Source: an uncultured Pelagibacteraceae bacterium | Lineage (GTDB): Bacteria > Pseudomonadota > Alphaproteobacteria > Pelagibacterales > Pelagibacteraceae | DNA: 64,000 nt | Reading direction: 5' to 3' | NCBI GenBank assembly: GCA_902599665.1 | Contig: CACKGK010000003.1 | Coordinates: 1-64,000, forward strand | Part shown: positions 17,828-26,638 of the stretch, one piece after another | Numbering within the stretch: position 1 is the first letter of the stretch | Layout: every line of letters starts with the position of its first letter | Notes under the pieces: model-generated | Told to the model about the DNA's origin: nothing | Databases searched by the model: none | What the model saw: the letters and a program-made list of their open reading frames with translations, nothing else | Position numbers and translations under genes: made by a program

Positions 17828-18643
17828 CTACAATTTTCCATATTCAGCCCATGATCCATCATAAACTGTAGGAGAATATGTATTATTTACTAGGGAATAT
17901 GCAAGACTTAAAACACAAGCAGTAATACCAGAACCGCATGAAAAAACTCTGTTGTTATCATTAGAATCAATTATTTCGTCGAATTTTTTTGAAATTTCAG
18001 ATCTATTTTTAAACGTATTGTCCTTAGCGTTAATAACTTCTTTGAATGGAAGACATAGAGAATTTGGTATAGATCCACTTCTAACATTTTTTCTTGGATC
18101 TGGTGCAGTTCCATCAAATCTTTCCTTACTTCTTGCATCAATAACTTTAAAATTATTTGTTTTTATGTTGTCATTGATTTCGTTAATATTTTTAACAAGA
18201 TGTTTATTTTCTCTAGCAATATATTTCGACTTTAAAATAATTGTATTATCATTGGTTGTCATTTTTTTATCTATTGTCCATTTTTTTAAGCCACCATCCA
18301 AAACGCTGACTAACTCTTTATCATGACCGAAATAAATAAAATTAAACCAACCTCTACATGAACTCAGCACATCTGAATCATCATAAACTACTATTCTATC
18401 TTCATTTGAGATACCTAAAGAAGATACAATTTCCTCCCATTTTTCTCTTGTTGGAAGCATATGAGGTAATTCAGTGTTCTGTTCTGAATTTTTATCTAAG
18501 TCAAAAAATATTGCTCCTGGAATATGTTTACTCAAATATTCTTCATATGGATTTCTATTTATCCCCGGCATGTGCCAAGAACAGTCTATAATTTTTACAT
18601 TATTTAAATTTTTTTCTAACCAATCAGATGAGACAAGTGACAT
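17828..18643 (-). CDS. sseA: 3-mercaptopyruvate sulfurtransferase (two-domain rhodanese)
   Basis: A 271-aa tandem rhodanese protein. The N-terminal domain lacks a catalytic Cys. The C-terminal domain has the active-site loop FSCGSGITACVL; the CGSG(V/I)TA form marks mercaptopyruvate sulfurtransferases rather than thiosulfate-specific rhodaneses. It transfers sulfur from 3-mercaptopyruvate to thiols or cyanide, generating persulfide and pyruvate. It sits between msrA (one base away) and the RND adaptor (three bases away), so all four are probably co-transcribed. Confidence 0.9.
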   Translation of the reverse strand: MSLVSSDWLEKNLNNVKIIDCSWHMPGINRNPYEEYLSKHIPGAIFFDLDKNSEQNTELPHMLPTREKWEEIVSSLGISNEDRIVVYDDSDVLSSCRGWFNFIYFGHDKELVSVLDGGLKKWTIDKKMTTNDNTIILKSKYIARENKHLVKNINEINDNIKTNNFKVIDARSKERFDGTAPDPRKNVRSGSIPNSLCLPFKEVINAKDNTFKNRSEISKKFDEIIDSNDNNRVFSCGSGITACVLSLAYSLVNNTYSPTVYDGSWAEYGKL

Positions 18644-18644
18644 T

Positions 18645-19088
18645 CTACCTTTTTTCTAGATACTTCTGATGATATTCCTCTGCAGCACAGTAATTTTTTA
18701 ACTCAGAAAGTTTGGTAACTACTCTTCCAGATAGCCTCACATTTTCTTCATATATAACTTTTTGAGCAATTTTCTTTTGTTCATCGTTAAGATAGAATAT
18801 TTCACTTCTGTATTGTGTGCCAAAATCAGGTCCTTGAGAATTCAATGTTGTTGGATCATGAAATTCAAAGAATTTTTTTACAATTTCCTCATAAGAAATT
18901 ACTTTGGGATCAAATTCAAGTTTTACAGCTTCTGCGTGATTTGTTGTTCCGGTGCAAACCTCTCTGTAATTAGTATTTGGGCTATTACCTCCGCAATATC
19001 CAACCTCAGTTTTGTAAACGCCTTCTAGTTGTCCATATTTTTTTTCTGGACCCCAAAAACAACCCAAGGCTAAAACTGCTATTTCCAT
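18645..19088 (-). CDS. msrA: Peptide-methionine (S)-S-oxide reductase
   Basis: A 147-aa MsrA with the catalytic-Cys motif GCFWGPE at residues 9-15, the YCGGNSPNTNYREVCTGTTNHAEAV substrate region (in pieces typical of the family) and GTQYRSEIFY. It reduces methionine-S-sulfoxide in oxidised proteins. It is slightly shorter than typical MsrA (about 155-215 aa), with an abbreviated C-terminus and no obvious resolving-Cys tail beyond NYCAAEEYHQKYLEK. It is first in the msrA-sseA-adaptor-RND operon, suggesting an oxidative or reactive-sulfur stress theme. Confidence 0.93.
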   Translation of the reverse strand: MEIAVLALGCFWGPEKKYGQLEGVYKTEVGYCGGNSPNTNYREVCTGTTNHAEAVKLEFDPKVISYEEIVKKFFEFHDPTTLNSQGPDFGTQYRSEIFYLNDEQKKIAQKVIYEENVRLSGRVVTKLSELKNYCAAEEYHQKYLEKR

Positions 19089-19109
19089 AGATTAATGCTA
19101 TAATAATAA

Positions 19110-19115
19110 TATAAT
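19110..19115 (+). promoter_or_regulatory. TATAAT -10 box seven bases before the EamA start
   Basis: A perfect TATAAT is followed by seven bases and the ATG at 19123. A second TATAAT lies at 19099-19104. No SD is present. The nearer box would give a leaderless transcript, the farther one a leader of roughly a dozen bases. The 34-bp gap also holds the msrA upstream region on the other strand. Confidence 0.5.
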
Positions 19116-19122
19116 TAAATCC

Positions 19123-20004
19123 ATGTTAACTAAAAATCAATTAGGCTTTTTGTACATGGTTCTATCAGTTTGTGCATTCTCAATGATGGATGTACTTGTA
19201 AAATGGTCTGAAAATTACCCAGTTGGAGAAGTACTTTTTTTCAGAGGTTTTTGTGGTTTAATACCAATACTTTTTTTAATACCAAAAGAAAATTATAAAA
19301 ATTTTTATAAAACAGATCGACCTAAACTACATTTTGCAAGATGCATGGCTGGTTTAATGGCAATAGTATCCATATTTATTGCTCTAAGAAACCTACCTTT
19401 AGCCACTGTAGTGAGTATTTCTTTTGCAGCACCAATATTTGCAACAATAATGTCGATATATTTTTTATCAGAAAAAATTGGTAAATATAGATGGTTGGCA
19501 GTCTTTATTGGATTTATAGGAGTAATAATTATTGCTCAACCTGGAATTTCATCTTTAAATTTAAATTATATTTTTCCAATTATTTTTTGTTTAGGAATGT
19601 CTTATGTGGCTATTGCAATAAGACAGCTGTCTACTTCAGAACCTGTCTGGTTAATTTCATTTTACTTCTCGATTGCAATATCAATTTTAGGACTAATTAC
19701 TGTTCCATTTGGTTGGGTTATGCCAACTTTTTTTGATTTTATATTATTATGTATGATTGGTTTGCTTGGAGGTGTTGCAAATTTACTTTTAGGTCAATCA
19801 TATAAACTTTCAGAAGTTTCTTTGGTCTCACCGTTAAAATATCTAAGTTTAGTTTTTGCCATTTTCTTTGGATATTTTGTTTGGAATGAAATACCATCAT
19901 ATAAGACCTTAATTGGTGCTGCATTAGTAATTTTATCTTCAATCATAATATTTAGAAGAGAAATATATTTAAAAAAACCAAACTTAATTTTTAAAAATGA
20001 GTAA
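19123..20004 (+). CDS. EamA/DMT-family inner-membrane transporter
   Basis: A 293-aa integral membrane protein with about ten predicted helices in two EamA repeats (first repeat helices from MVLSVCAFSMMDVLVKW; second from FIFPIIFCLGMSYVAIAIRQL). Ends in a basic cytoplasmic tail. DMT members export or import amino acids, nucleosides and other small metabolites; the substrate cannot be read from sequence. Overlaps the next gene by eight bases. Confidence 0.88.
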   Translation: MLTKNQLGFLYMVLSVCAFSMMDVLVKWSENYPVGEVLFFRGFCGLIPILFLIPKENYKNFYKTDRPKLHFARCMAGLMAIVSIFIALRNLPLATVVSISFAAPIFATIMSIYFLSEKIGKYRWLAVFIGFIGVIIIAQPGISSLNLNYIFPIIFCLGMSYVAIAIRQLSTSEPVWLISFYFSIAISILGLITVPFGWVMPTFFDFILLCMIGLLGGVANLLLGQSYKLSEVSLVSPLKYLSLVFAIFFGYFVWNEIPSYKTLIGAALVILSSIIIFRREIYLKKPNLIFKNE

Positions 20005-20620
20005 ACAACCTAAATATTGGTCAAAAGCAATTAAGTTTCTTTCAAAAGATAAAATTATGAGGAAACTTATATTAAAGTACAAGGATAAAACTTTAACTTC
20101 AAGGAGAGATATTTTTTTATCGTTGTGTAAAAGTATAATTGGTCAACAAATTAGTGTAGCTGCTGCTAACTCAGTTTTTTTAAAGTTTAAAACAGAGTGT
20201 AAAGGAAAGATAAATCCAAAAGTAGTAAATAGTATTACTTCAAATAGATTAAAAAAATGTGGTTTAAGTAGACAAAAAGTAAGAGGTATAAAAGAGTTAG
20301 CAAAAAAATTTATTAATAAAACTTTTAATCCAAGACTTATTAAAACAATGAGTGATGAAGAAGCAATTCTTTATTTGTCAGAATTAAGACAAATAGGTAG
20401 ATGGTCTGCAGAAATGATATTACTATTTACTTATAACAGGTCTAACATCTGGCCAGTTCAAGATATTGGTTTGCTTAGAGCAATTTCTAATAACTATAAA
20501 AAAAACTACTTACCACCTATGAGTTATGTAAATCGTTTAAAAAAGAGATTTTCTCCTTATTGTTCAGTTGCCACTTGGTTCTTATGGCGTTCTATTGATG
20601 ATGAACCTGTACAATATTAA
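19997..20620 (+). CDS. DNA-3-methyladenine glycosylase II (AlkA-like, HhH-GPD)
   Basis: A 207-aa HhH-GPD superfamily base-excision glycosylase. The segment SLCKSIIGQQISVAAANSVFLKF is the conserved early helix. A helix-hairpin-helix LRQIGRWSAEMILLFTY is followed by the catalytic-Asp motif WPVQDIGLLRAI. There is no Cys-rich iron-sulfur tail, which favours the AlkA/Mag group over Nth/MutY. It lacks the N-terminal AlkA_N domain of E. coli AlkA (282 aa). It removes alkylated purines. Its stop is interlocked with that of the convergent DUF1330 gene (TTAA at 20617-20620). Confidence 0.88.
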   Translation: MSKQPKYWSKAIKFLSKDKIMRKLILKYKDKTLTSRRDIFLSLCKSIIGQQISVAAANSVFLKFKTECKGKINPKVVNSITSNRLKKCGLSRQKVRGIKELAKKFINKTFNPRLIKTMSDEEAILYLSELRQIGRWSAEMILLFTYNRSNIWPVQDIGLLRAISNNYKKNYLPPMSYVNRLKKRFSPYCSVATWFLWRSIDDEPVQY

Positions 20621-20904
20621 CTGCCTTCAACTATCTGATGATGTCTTACAGCATGGCCCCTAATAACGTCGAGCGCTTCCTGATATTCGGGGGAATCGTA
20701 AAATTCTATCGCTGTATGATAATTTGGAAACTCAAGAACGGTAGTTCTTGGAGAGTCTATTCCTTCATTTGTTCTATTTCTTCCACCTCTAATTAAAAAT
20801 TTGCCTGAGTATTTTTCCGCAGCAGATGTAGCTTTTAGCGCATACTCCTTTAGTTTCTCCTCACTATTGATTTTTTCCCACATGCATACAACGTAACCTT
20901 TCAT
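20617..20904 (-). CDS. DUF1330 family protein (copy 1)
   Basis: A 95-aa ferredoxin-like-fold protein of the DUF1330 (dimeric alpha/beta-barrel) family. Markers: an N-terminal beta strand MKGYVVCMWE, GGKFLIRGG-type segment (SGKFLIRGGR), RTTVLEFPNYHTAIEFYDSPEYQEAL and a C-terminal histidine-rich VRHHQIVEG. Function is unknown; the fold is shared with small-molecule oxygenases and isomerases. A related copy lies immediately upstream (20946-21248). Confidence 0.82.
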   Translation of the reverse strand: MKGYVVCMWEKINSEEKLKEYALKATSAAEKYSGKFLIRGGRNRTNEGIDSPRTTVLEFPNYHTAIEFYDSPEYQEALDVIRGHAVRHHQIVEGS

Positions 20905-20945
20905 AATTCTCCTTTTATATAATTATATCTTCAAAATTTTCTTTA

Positions 20946-21248
20946 TCAAATCTGTTTTTGATCTACTCCTTCAACAATGAACATAATTCTTTTGGTAGTG
21001 CCTTCAGCATAAGACCAGGCAGATTTATAATCAGTTGATTCATGGCAAGACATTGCATCGTCATAACTTGGAAACTCCCAAATAACAGTTCGGACAATGT
21101 TTATATCACTAAATGATTTTAATTTACCACCTCTTACAATTGGTTTTCCCCCATAACTTTTTATTACAGGAATAGCTTTTTCTCCATATTTTTTTAGATT
21201 ATCCTTGTTTGAGATATCTAAGTATAGACTTATCCAATAAGTTTTCAT
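20946..21248 (-). CDS. DUF1330-like protein (copy 2)
   Basis: A 100-aa paralogue of the neighbouring DUF1330 protein, with the same landmarks: MKTYWISLYLDIS, GGKPIVRGGK, RTVIWEFPSYDDAMSCHES and FIVEG. It lacks the HH pair near the C-terminus of copy 1. Identity looks roughly one third by eye, so the duplication is old. The 41-bp gap and shared orientation suggest one transcript starting here. Confidence 0.75.
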   Translation of the reverse strand: MKTYWISLYLDISNKDNLKKYGEKAIPVIKSYGGKPIVRGGKLKSFSDINIVRTVIWEFPSYDDAMSCHESTDYKSAWSYAEGTTKRIMFIVEGVDQKQI

Positions 21249-21291
21249 ATTTATCCTTTTTTAATTTTTTTATTTATGATACCAAATTTCA

Positions 21292-21813
21292 ATGGCTGAT
21301 AAATTAATTATTACTTATGAAGAATACAAAACTGCTGTTGAAAAACTTGCTCTTGAGATAGAAAAAAATTATGAGCCAACAGTTCTAGTTGGGATAATGA
21401 GAGGTGCGGCACCTATCATAGATATTTTGTCCAGAATTTTTAAATTACCAACAGCTTATGTTGTTATCCAAAGTTACTCTGGTGATACTGTTCAAAATAA
21501 ACAAGGAGAACTAATTTTTGCCAGGGATATTAGCGCAATTGCAACTAATGAAAGCTTTAAAAAAGTTTTGTTGGTAGATGATTTGTCTGATACAGGTTTA
21601 ACATTGAATAAAAGTATAGATTGGTTGAAAGAATACGATCCAATTAAAAATCATATCAAAGAGATAAAGACGGCATGTCTATGGAAAAAAAAATCATCTT
21701 CTTTTACCCCTGACTTTTGTCCGATTTTATTAAAAAATGATCCTTGGATAGTTCAACCATCAGAGTATTATGATGAAGTAGATATTGAAGCTTTAAAAAG
21801 AAAGCATTCTTAA
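21292..21813 (+). CDS. Purine-type phosphoribosyltransferase (hypoxanthine/xanthine PRTase-like)
   Basis: A 173-aa type-I PRTase. The PRPP-binding loop is KVLLVDDLSDTGLTLN, with an N-terminal PRPP-loop region VGIMRGAAPI and a hood residue set near WIVQPSEYYDE. It resembles Gpt/Hpt-type enzymes that convert a free purine plus PRPP to a nucleotide. It converges with the BMP nucleoside importer operon across a shared terminator; this suggests, but does not prove, a purine-salvage link. Base specificity cannot be assigned. Confidence 0.8.
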   Translation: MADKLIITYEEYKTAVEKLALEIEKNYEPTVLVGIMRGAAPIIDILSRIFKLPTAYVVIQSYSGDTVQNKQGELIFARDISAIATNESFKKVLLVDDLSDTGLTLNKSIDWLKEYDPIKNHIKEIKTACLWKKKSSSFTPDFCPILLKNDPWIVQPSEYYDEVDIEALKRKHS

Positions 21814-21816
21814 AAA

Positions 21817-21840
21817 AAAGGCCAGACTAAGCTGGCCTTT
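21817..21840. terminator. Bidirectional rho-independent terminator between the PRTase and BMP genes
   Basis: Perfect 9-bp stem AAAGGCCAG / CTGGCCTTT with a 6-base loop, four bases after the PRTase stop. On the minus strand the stem runs into eight consecutive U residues; on the plus strand into UUUAAUUU. It therefore works best for the BMP operon and also serves the PRTase gene. Confidence 0.9.
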
Positions 21841-21860
21841 AATTTAATTTCAATAAAAAA

Positions 21861-22925
21861 TTACTTTGGAATATCTCCTTCTACTCCTTTAACGTAGACA
21901 TTCATACCAGCTAACATCCCATCGTCCGCTACTGAACCATCAGCTACAAGAATGTTTCCTTTTTGATCATAAATTGGACCAGTAAATGAATGAGTTTTTC
22001 CAGATGCTAAGTCTTTTTGAAGTTGTTCTACCTCTTTAACTAAATCACTTCCCATTGCAGAATTATATGGAGCCATGGCAACCATTCCCTCTTTTAATCC
22101 ATGCCAAGTATCTTGTTGTTTCCATGTGCCATCTCTTGCTGCGATAGATCTTTCAACATAGTAAGGCGCCCAATCGTCAATAATAGATGTTAAAATTGAT
22201 TTTGGCGCAAACCTTTGCATATCACTTGCTTGGCCAAAAGACCAAACTCCAGCCTTTTCCGCTACTTGCACTGGTGCAGTACTGTCAGTGTGTTGCATTA
22301 TCACATCTGCCCCTTGATCAATTAAAGCTTGAGCTGCCTCAGACTCTTTACCTGGATCATACCAAGTAAATACCCAAACTATTTTTGTTTTAATATCAGG
22401 ATTTACTTTTTGGGCAGCCAGCGTCATAGCATTAATTCCTCTTATAACCTCAGGAATTGGGAAAGAAGCAATATATCCAATAACATTTGTTTTTGTCATC
22501 TTTCCTGCCATGTGGCCTAACAAAGTTCTTCCTTCATAAAATCTTGCAGAGTATGTGGAAACATTTGAGTGTTCTCTTTTGTATCCAGTTGCATGTTCAA
22601 ATTTTACGTTTGGAAAATCTTTGGCAACTTTGTTTGTAGGATCCATATACCCAAAGCTTGTTGTAAAAATTAGGTCATGTCCAGATTGTGCTAACTGTCT
22701 TATAACTCTTTCCGCATCTGCACCTTCTGGTACACTTTCCACATAAGTAGTTTTTATTCCAGCTGCTTCTACTGCTTTTCTTCCTTCATCATGTTGATAT
22801 GTCCATCCATGGTCGCCAGTAGGCCCAACATAAACAAAACCAACTTTAAAATCTGCATTTGCTTGCCCGCATACGCCTAGCAAAAACAATACAGAAATTA
22901 TATATCTTAAAAAGTTTTTATACAT
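21861..22925 (-). CDS. BMP-family ABC transporter substrate-binding protein (nucleoside/purine type)
   Basis: A 354-aa periplasmic binding protein with a signal peptide (MYKNFLRYIISVLFLLGVCGQANA). The Med/BMP/PnrA fold is recognisable from VGFVYVGPTGDHGWTYQHDEGR at the mature N-terminus, YVESVPEGADAERVIRQLA, GADVIMQHTDS and ITSIIDDWAPYY. Characterised BMP proteins bind purine nucleosides or related compounds. Last gene of the minus-strand ABC importer operon, 87 bp after the second permease; the terminator at 21817-21840 follows. No lipobox is seen, so it should be soluble. Confidence 0.92.
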   Translation of the reverse strand: MYKNFLRYIISVLFLLGVCGQANADFKVGFVYVGPTGDHGWTYQHDEGRKAVEAAGIKTTYVESVPEGADAERVIRQLAQSGHDLIFTTSFGYMDPTNKVAKDFPNVKFEHATGYKREHSNVSTYSARFYEGRTLLGHMAGKMTKTNVIGYIASFPIPEVIRGINAMTLAAQKVNPDIKTKIVWVFTWYDPGKESEAAQALIDQGADVIMQHTDSTAPVQVAEKAGVWSFGQASDMQRFAPKSILTSIIDDWAPYYVERSIAARDGTWKQQDTWHGLKEGMVAMAPYNSAMGSDLVKEVEQLQKDLASGKTHSFTGPIYDQKGNILVADGSVADDGMLAGMNVYVKGVEGDIPK

Positions 22926-23012
22926 TTGATTCCCCTTTAAATTTAATTTTGTGATACTACAAACTAAGCAAGATTCTAATAAAAAAAAATATTTATTTTG
23001 GAATAGCTAACA

Positions 23013-23945
23013 TCACTTTTCCTTATAGAAGATTTGTCCCAATGATGTTGGAGTGTTTAGTTTTATTTTTCTACTGTCACGAGAAATTACAACTAAAACT
23101 ATTATTGTCATGATGTATGGTAATGCACTTAATAATTGAACTGGAATTCTTAATCCAACAGCTTGCATATGTAATTGTAAAATTGTAATCCCTCCGAATA
23201 TTAAAGCTCCTACTAAAACTTTTATTGGACTCCATGTTGCAAAAACTACTAATGCAAGCGCAATCCAACCTCTTCCTCCTGTCATATTTTCAATCCATTG
23301 AGGAGTATAAATTAACGAAAGATAAGCACCTGCCAATCCACACATAGCTCCCCCATAAAGGATACAGCTATATCTTACTAAAATTACATTAATACCTTGA
23401 TTAGATGCTGATGTGGGTGAGTCTCCCACAGCCCTTATTATCAATCCTATTTTTGTTTTTTTTAGAAAATAATTTGTCAAAAAAGGCAATAAAAATGCAA
23501 AATATAAAATAATTGAATGTCCAAATAAAATTGGTCCCAAAAAAGGTATATTTTCTTTAAGATTAACGAATAGTAAGGGAAATTCTTTTCCTGGTATTCC
23601 AACAAAATTCTTTCCTATCATTGCTGACATCCCGATGCCAAAAATGGTTAATGCAAGTCCGGTAGCAACATGGTTTGTTAGAAGAGATTGCGTGAGCAAC
23701 CCGAAAATAATTGAGATAATTAGACCAGAAAGCATTGAGCCAATTACAGCTAAAAATAAGTTGTCTGTTACAACCATTAATCCAAAACCTGAAATTGCAC
23801 CTATGATCATCATTCCTTCTACTCCAAGATTTAACACACCAGATCTTTCAGTTATTAATTCTCCAGATGCAGCAAGTATTAATGGGACCGATGATGCCAT
23901 AATTGCACCAATCAATATACCTATGAAATTTAAATCAAAGCTCAT
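23013..23945 (-). CDS. ABC transporter permease (BMP/nucleoside importer, NupC/YufQ-like)
   Basis: A 310-aa BPD_transp_2 permease with about eight to ten helices. Diagnostic segments: ASGELITERSGVLNLGVEGMM near the N-terminus, GDSPTSASNQGINV (coupling region) and GGRGWIALALVVFATWSP. It starts within the 3' end of the first permease gene (11-base overlap), which supports a heteromeric transmembrane channel. Confidence 0.92.
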   Translation of the reverse strand: MSFDLNFIGILIGAIMASSVPLILAASGELITERSGVLNLGVEGMMIIGAISGFGLMVVTDNLFLAVIGSMLSGLIISIIFGLLTQSLLTNHVATGLALTIFGIGMSAMIGKNFVGIPGKEFPLLFVNLKENIPFLGPILFGHSIILYFAFLLPFLTNYFLKKTKIGLIIRAVGDSPTSASNQGINVILVRYSCILYGGAMCGLAGAYLSLIYTPQWIENMTGGRGWIALALVVFATWSPIKVLVGALIFGGITILQLHMQAVGLRIPVQLLSALPYIMTIIVLVVISRDSRKIKLNTPTSLGQIFYKEK

Positions 23946-25008
23946 TTTTTTTTAGACCTAAAAATTTTATTTTAAAAAAAAGTAAGTAATCAGATCCAAG
24001 AAGAAAGAATAAAATCATCCCTTGAAAAACTTGACCTGTATATTTGGGTACTTGTAAAAAAATCTGTGCTGTTTCAGCACCTAAATAAGTTAGAGCAACA
24101 ACTAGTGAAGCAAATATAATTCCAACTGGATTTAACCTGCCTAAGAAAGCAACAATTATTGCTGTAAAACCATAGTCTGGAGAAATATTTCTATGTAACT
24201 GACCTATGGGTCCAGTTATTTCTCCAACTCCTGCAAGACCTGCACATGCTCCACTAATCATAAATACAACAATGATCATTGTTTTACCTTTGTAGCCTGC
24301 ATATTTTGCAGTCTTTAAACTTAAACCTGAGACTTTTATCTGAAACCCCAAATATGTTTTGTATAAAATTAGCCAACTTAAGAATACAGTTATTAAAGTA
24401 ATAAAAATTCCTGCATGAATTCTTAGACCATCAAATAAAACAGGCATCCTAGAAGCTTCACTAAATTGTCTTGTTTCAGGAAAGTTAAAGCCTTCAGGAT
24501 TACTCCATGGACCAACCACTAAGTAATCTAACAATAATTTTGCTACATAAACGAGCATTAAACTGACTAAAATTTCATTTGTATTAAAATAAGTTTTCAA
24601 AACCGCAGGAATCATTGCAAATATCATTCCTCCAATCGCGCCAGATAAAATAATTATTGGCAAAATATAAAAACCATCATGACCATAAAATAATAAAGCA
24701 ACCCCACCACCAACTATTCCCCCAAAAATAAGTTGTCCTTCGGCGCCAATGTTCCAATTATTACTTTTAAAACAAAAAGATAAACCAATTGCTATTAAGC
24801 AAAGTGGTGTTGCTTTTACTAAAAGCTCACTAAAGCCGTACAAGTCAGAAATAGGTGTTATAAAAAAAAATTTTAAAGCTTCTATAGGATTGAAACCCAA
24901 CACATAAAAAATAATTCCCCCACCAAATAAAGTAAGAAAAATAGCTAGAATTGGGGTTAAAAAGTAAATTGAGGGCGAAACATCATTACGTTTTTCAATT
25001 TTAATCAA
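23935..25008 (-). CDS. ABC transporter permease (BMP/nucleoside importer, NupB/YufP-like)
   Basis: A 357-aa permease of the same family as its downstream neighbour. Markers include LIAIGLSFCFKSNNWNIGAEGQ, the SLKTAKYAGYKG coupling-helix region, ISGACAGLAGVGEI and GFTAIIVAFLGRLNPVGI. About ten helices with a short basic N-terminus. Overlaps the ATPase gene by eight bases. Confidence 0.92.
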   Translation of the reverse strand: MIKIEKRNDVSPSIYFLTPILAIFLTLFGGGIIFYVLGFNPIEALKFFFITPISDLYGFSELLVKATPLCLIAIGLSFCFKSNNWNIGAEGQLIFGGIVGGGVALLFYGHDGFYILPIIILSGAIGGMIFAMIPAVLKTYFNTNEILVSLMLVYVAKLLLDYLVVGPWSNPEGFNFPETRQFSEASRMPVLFDGLRIHAGIFITLITVFLSWLILYKTYLGFQIKVSGLSLKTAKYAGYKGKTMIIVVFMISGACAGLAGVGEITGPIGQLHRNISPDYGFTAIIVAFLGRLNPVGIIFASLVVALTYLGAETAQIFLQVPKYTGQVFQGMILFFLLGSDYLLFFKIKFLGLKKNEL

Positions 25009-26500
25009 TTGAACCTCCTCCCATTAAAATTCCTAATTTTTCAGGAGTAACTTCATTAACATCCATGATTTTGGATAATTTGCCTTTATAAATTACGCAT
25101 ATCCTATCGCTTAATCTTAAAAGTTCGTCGTTATCTGTAGAGATTAATATAGAGGATTTACCCTGTTCATTAATATTTATAAGAGTTTCATGAATATAAT
25201 TGATAGCACCTACATCAAGTCCCCAAGTCGGATTGAAGCAAACTAAGAGTTCTGGAGAAGTAATCAATTCTCTTCCTATTATTAACTTTTGAAGATTTCC
25301 TCCTGATAAAAATTGACTTTTCATTTCAACATTATCAGTATTTACAGAAAAATTAGAAAGTATTTTCTTTGAATGTTCTTTTATTTTTTTTTCATTTACT
25401 AATCCTTTTTCAAAAAAATTTGAAGATTTAAAATTATTTAATGCAACATTTTCATAAATCTTTAATTCTGGAACAGCAGCTTGGGAAATACGATCTTCAG
25501 GTGAAAAAGCCATAAGGTATTCTCTTCTTTCTCTTGGATTAAGCTTACTGATTTCTTTGTCTCTAAATTTTATAGAGGTATAATCAGTAATTATTTCTCC
25601 ACTTAAAATTTGAAACAATTCACTTTGTCCATTTCCTGAAATCCCTGCAATACCTAAGCATTCTCCTTTTTTTAATGAAAAATTTAAATTAATTAAATTT
25701 GTTTCGTAAGGGTCCTCACTTCTAAAATTTAAGTTTGAAATTTTTAGGATTTCTTCACTATATTTAAAATTATTATTTTTTTTTTTAATTGCGCTTAAAT
25801 TTTCACCAACCATCTTATTAGCTAAAGTTTCAATTTTTTCTTCTTTTGTTTTACTTACTGATACTATTTTACCTTTTCTCATAACAGCTACTTCATCACA
25901 TAGTGAAAGCACTTCTTTTAATTTATGAGTAATATAAATTATTAATATTCCCTCATCTGAAAATTGTTTTAATGAAATAAATAGATCTTCTGTTTCTTGC
26001 TCAGTTAAAACTGATGTGGGTTCATCCATTATCAAAACTTTAGGATTTCTGATTAAACATCTAATAATTTCAACCTTTTGTTTTTGACCAGCTGATAAAT
26101 TTAAAACTGGAATATCTAAATCAATTTTAAAATTATATTTTTTTAAGATATTATAAACTGATAGTCTTAGGTCCTCATTTTTTTTATCGCTATCTATACT
26201 TAAATTTTCAAAGACAGATAAAGTCTCAAAAAGATTGAAATGTTGAAAAACCATTCCAATATTATTTTTTTTTGCATCAAGTGGGGAGTTAAGTTTAATA
26301 CTTTCATTGTTTAAAAAAACCTCACCCTCATCAGGTTTTACTACTCCTGACAAAATTTTAACTAATGTAGACTTACCAGCACCATTTTCTCCCAATAAAG
26401 CGTATATTTTTCCACTCTTAAATTCTAATGATACTTTATCGTTCGCAATACATCCTGGATAAATTTTTGAAATTTCAGATACCTTGAGTTTTGTATTCAT
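25001..26500 (-). CDS. ABC transporter ATP-binding protein, duplicated ATPase (NupA/YufO-like)
   Basis: A tandem ABC ATPase of 499 aa from the ATG at 26500. Domain 1 has Walker A GENGAGKST, signature LSAGQKQKVE and Walker B LIMDEPTSVL. Domain 2 has a degenerate Walker A (GISGNGQSEL) but a conserved LSGGNLQKL signature, as usual in sugar/nucleoside double ATPases. The start MNTKLKVSEISKIYPG matches the family; a longer frame to 26563 adds a hydrophobic 21-residue segment unlike any ABC ATPase and is rejected. First gene of the importer operon. Confidence 0.93.
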   Translation of the reverse strand: MNTKLKVSEISKIYPGCIANDKVSLEFKSGKIYALLGENGAGKSTLVKILSGVVKPDEGEVFLNNESIKLNSPLDAKKNNIGMVFQHFNLFETLSVFENLSIDSDKKNEDLRLSVYNILKKYNFKIDLDIPVLNLSAGQKQKVEIIRCLIRNPKVLIMDEPTSVLTEQETEDLFISLKQFSDEGILIIYITHKLKEVLSLCDEVAVMRKGKIVSVSKTKEEKIETLANKMVGENLSAIKKKNNNFKYSEEILKISNLNFRSEDPYETNLINLNFSLKKGECLGIAGISGNGQSELFQILSGEIITDYTSIKFRDKEISKLNPRERREYLMAFSPEDRISQAAVPELKIYENVALNNFKSSNFFEKGLVNEKKIKEHSKKILSNFSVNTDNVEMKSQFLSGGNLQKLIIGRELITSPELLVCFNPTWGLDVGAINYIHETLININEQGKSSILISTDNDELLRLSDRICVIYKGKLSKIMDVNEVTPEKLGILMGGGSID

Positions 26501-26626
26501 TAGAATCGGTTTGATAGTAGTAAAATTAAGAATTAAGTAATATAAATACAATATATTTATCAAATTTTGTCGTAAAACTTATTTTTTTTTCAACTTTTAA
26601 GTTAATCTTTCGTCACATTTGAGTAT

Positions 26627-26632
26627 TATAAT
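26627..26632 (+). promoter_or_regulatory. TATAAT -10 box six bases before the 26639 lipoprotein start
   Basis: Perfect TATAAT followed by CCAACA and ATG. No SD. This predicts a leaderless mRNA. The -35 region is not clear. Confidence 0.55.
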
Positions 26633-26638
26633 CCAACA

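Noticed and set aside
25001-26563. Longer form of the duplicated ABC ATPase
   Set aside because: The extra 21 residues are hydrophobic and unlike family N-termini; the ATG at 26500 gives a standard start.
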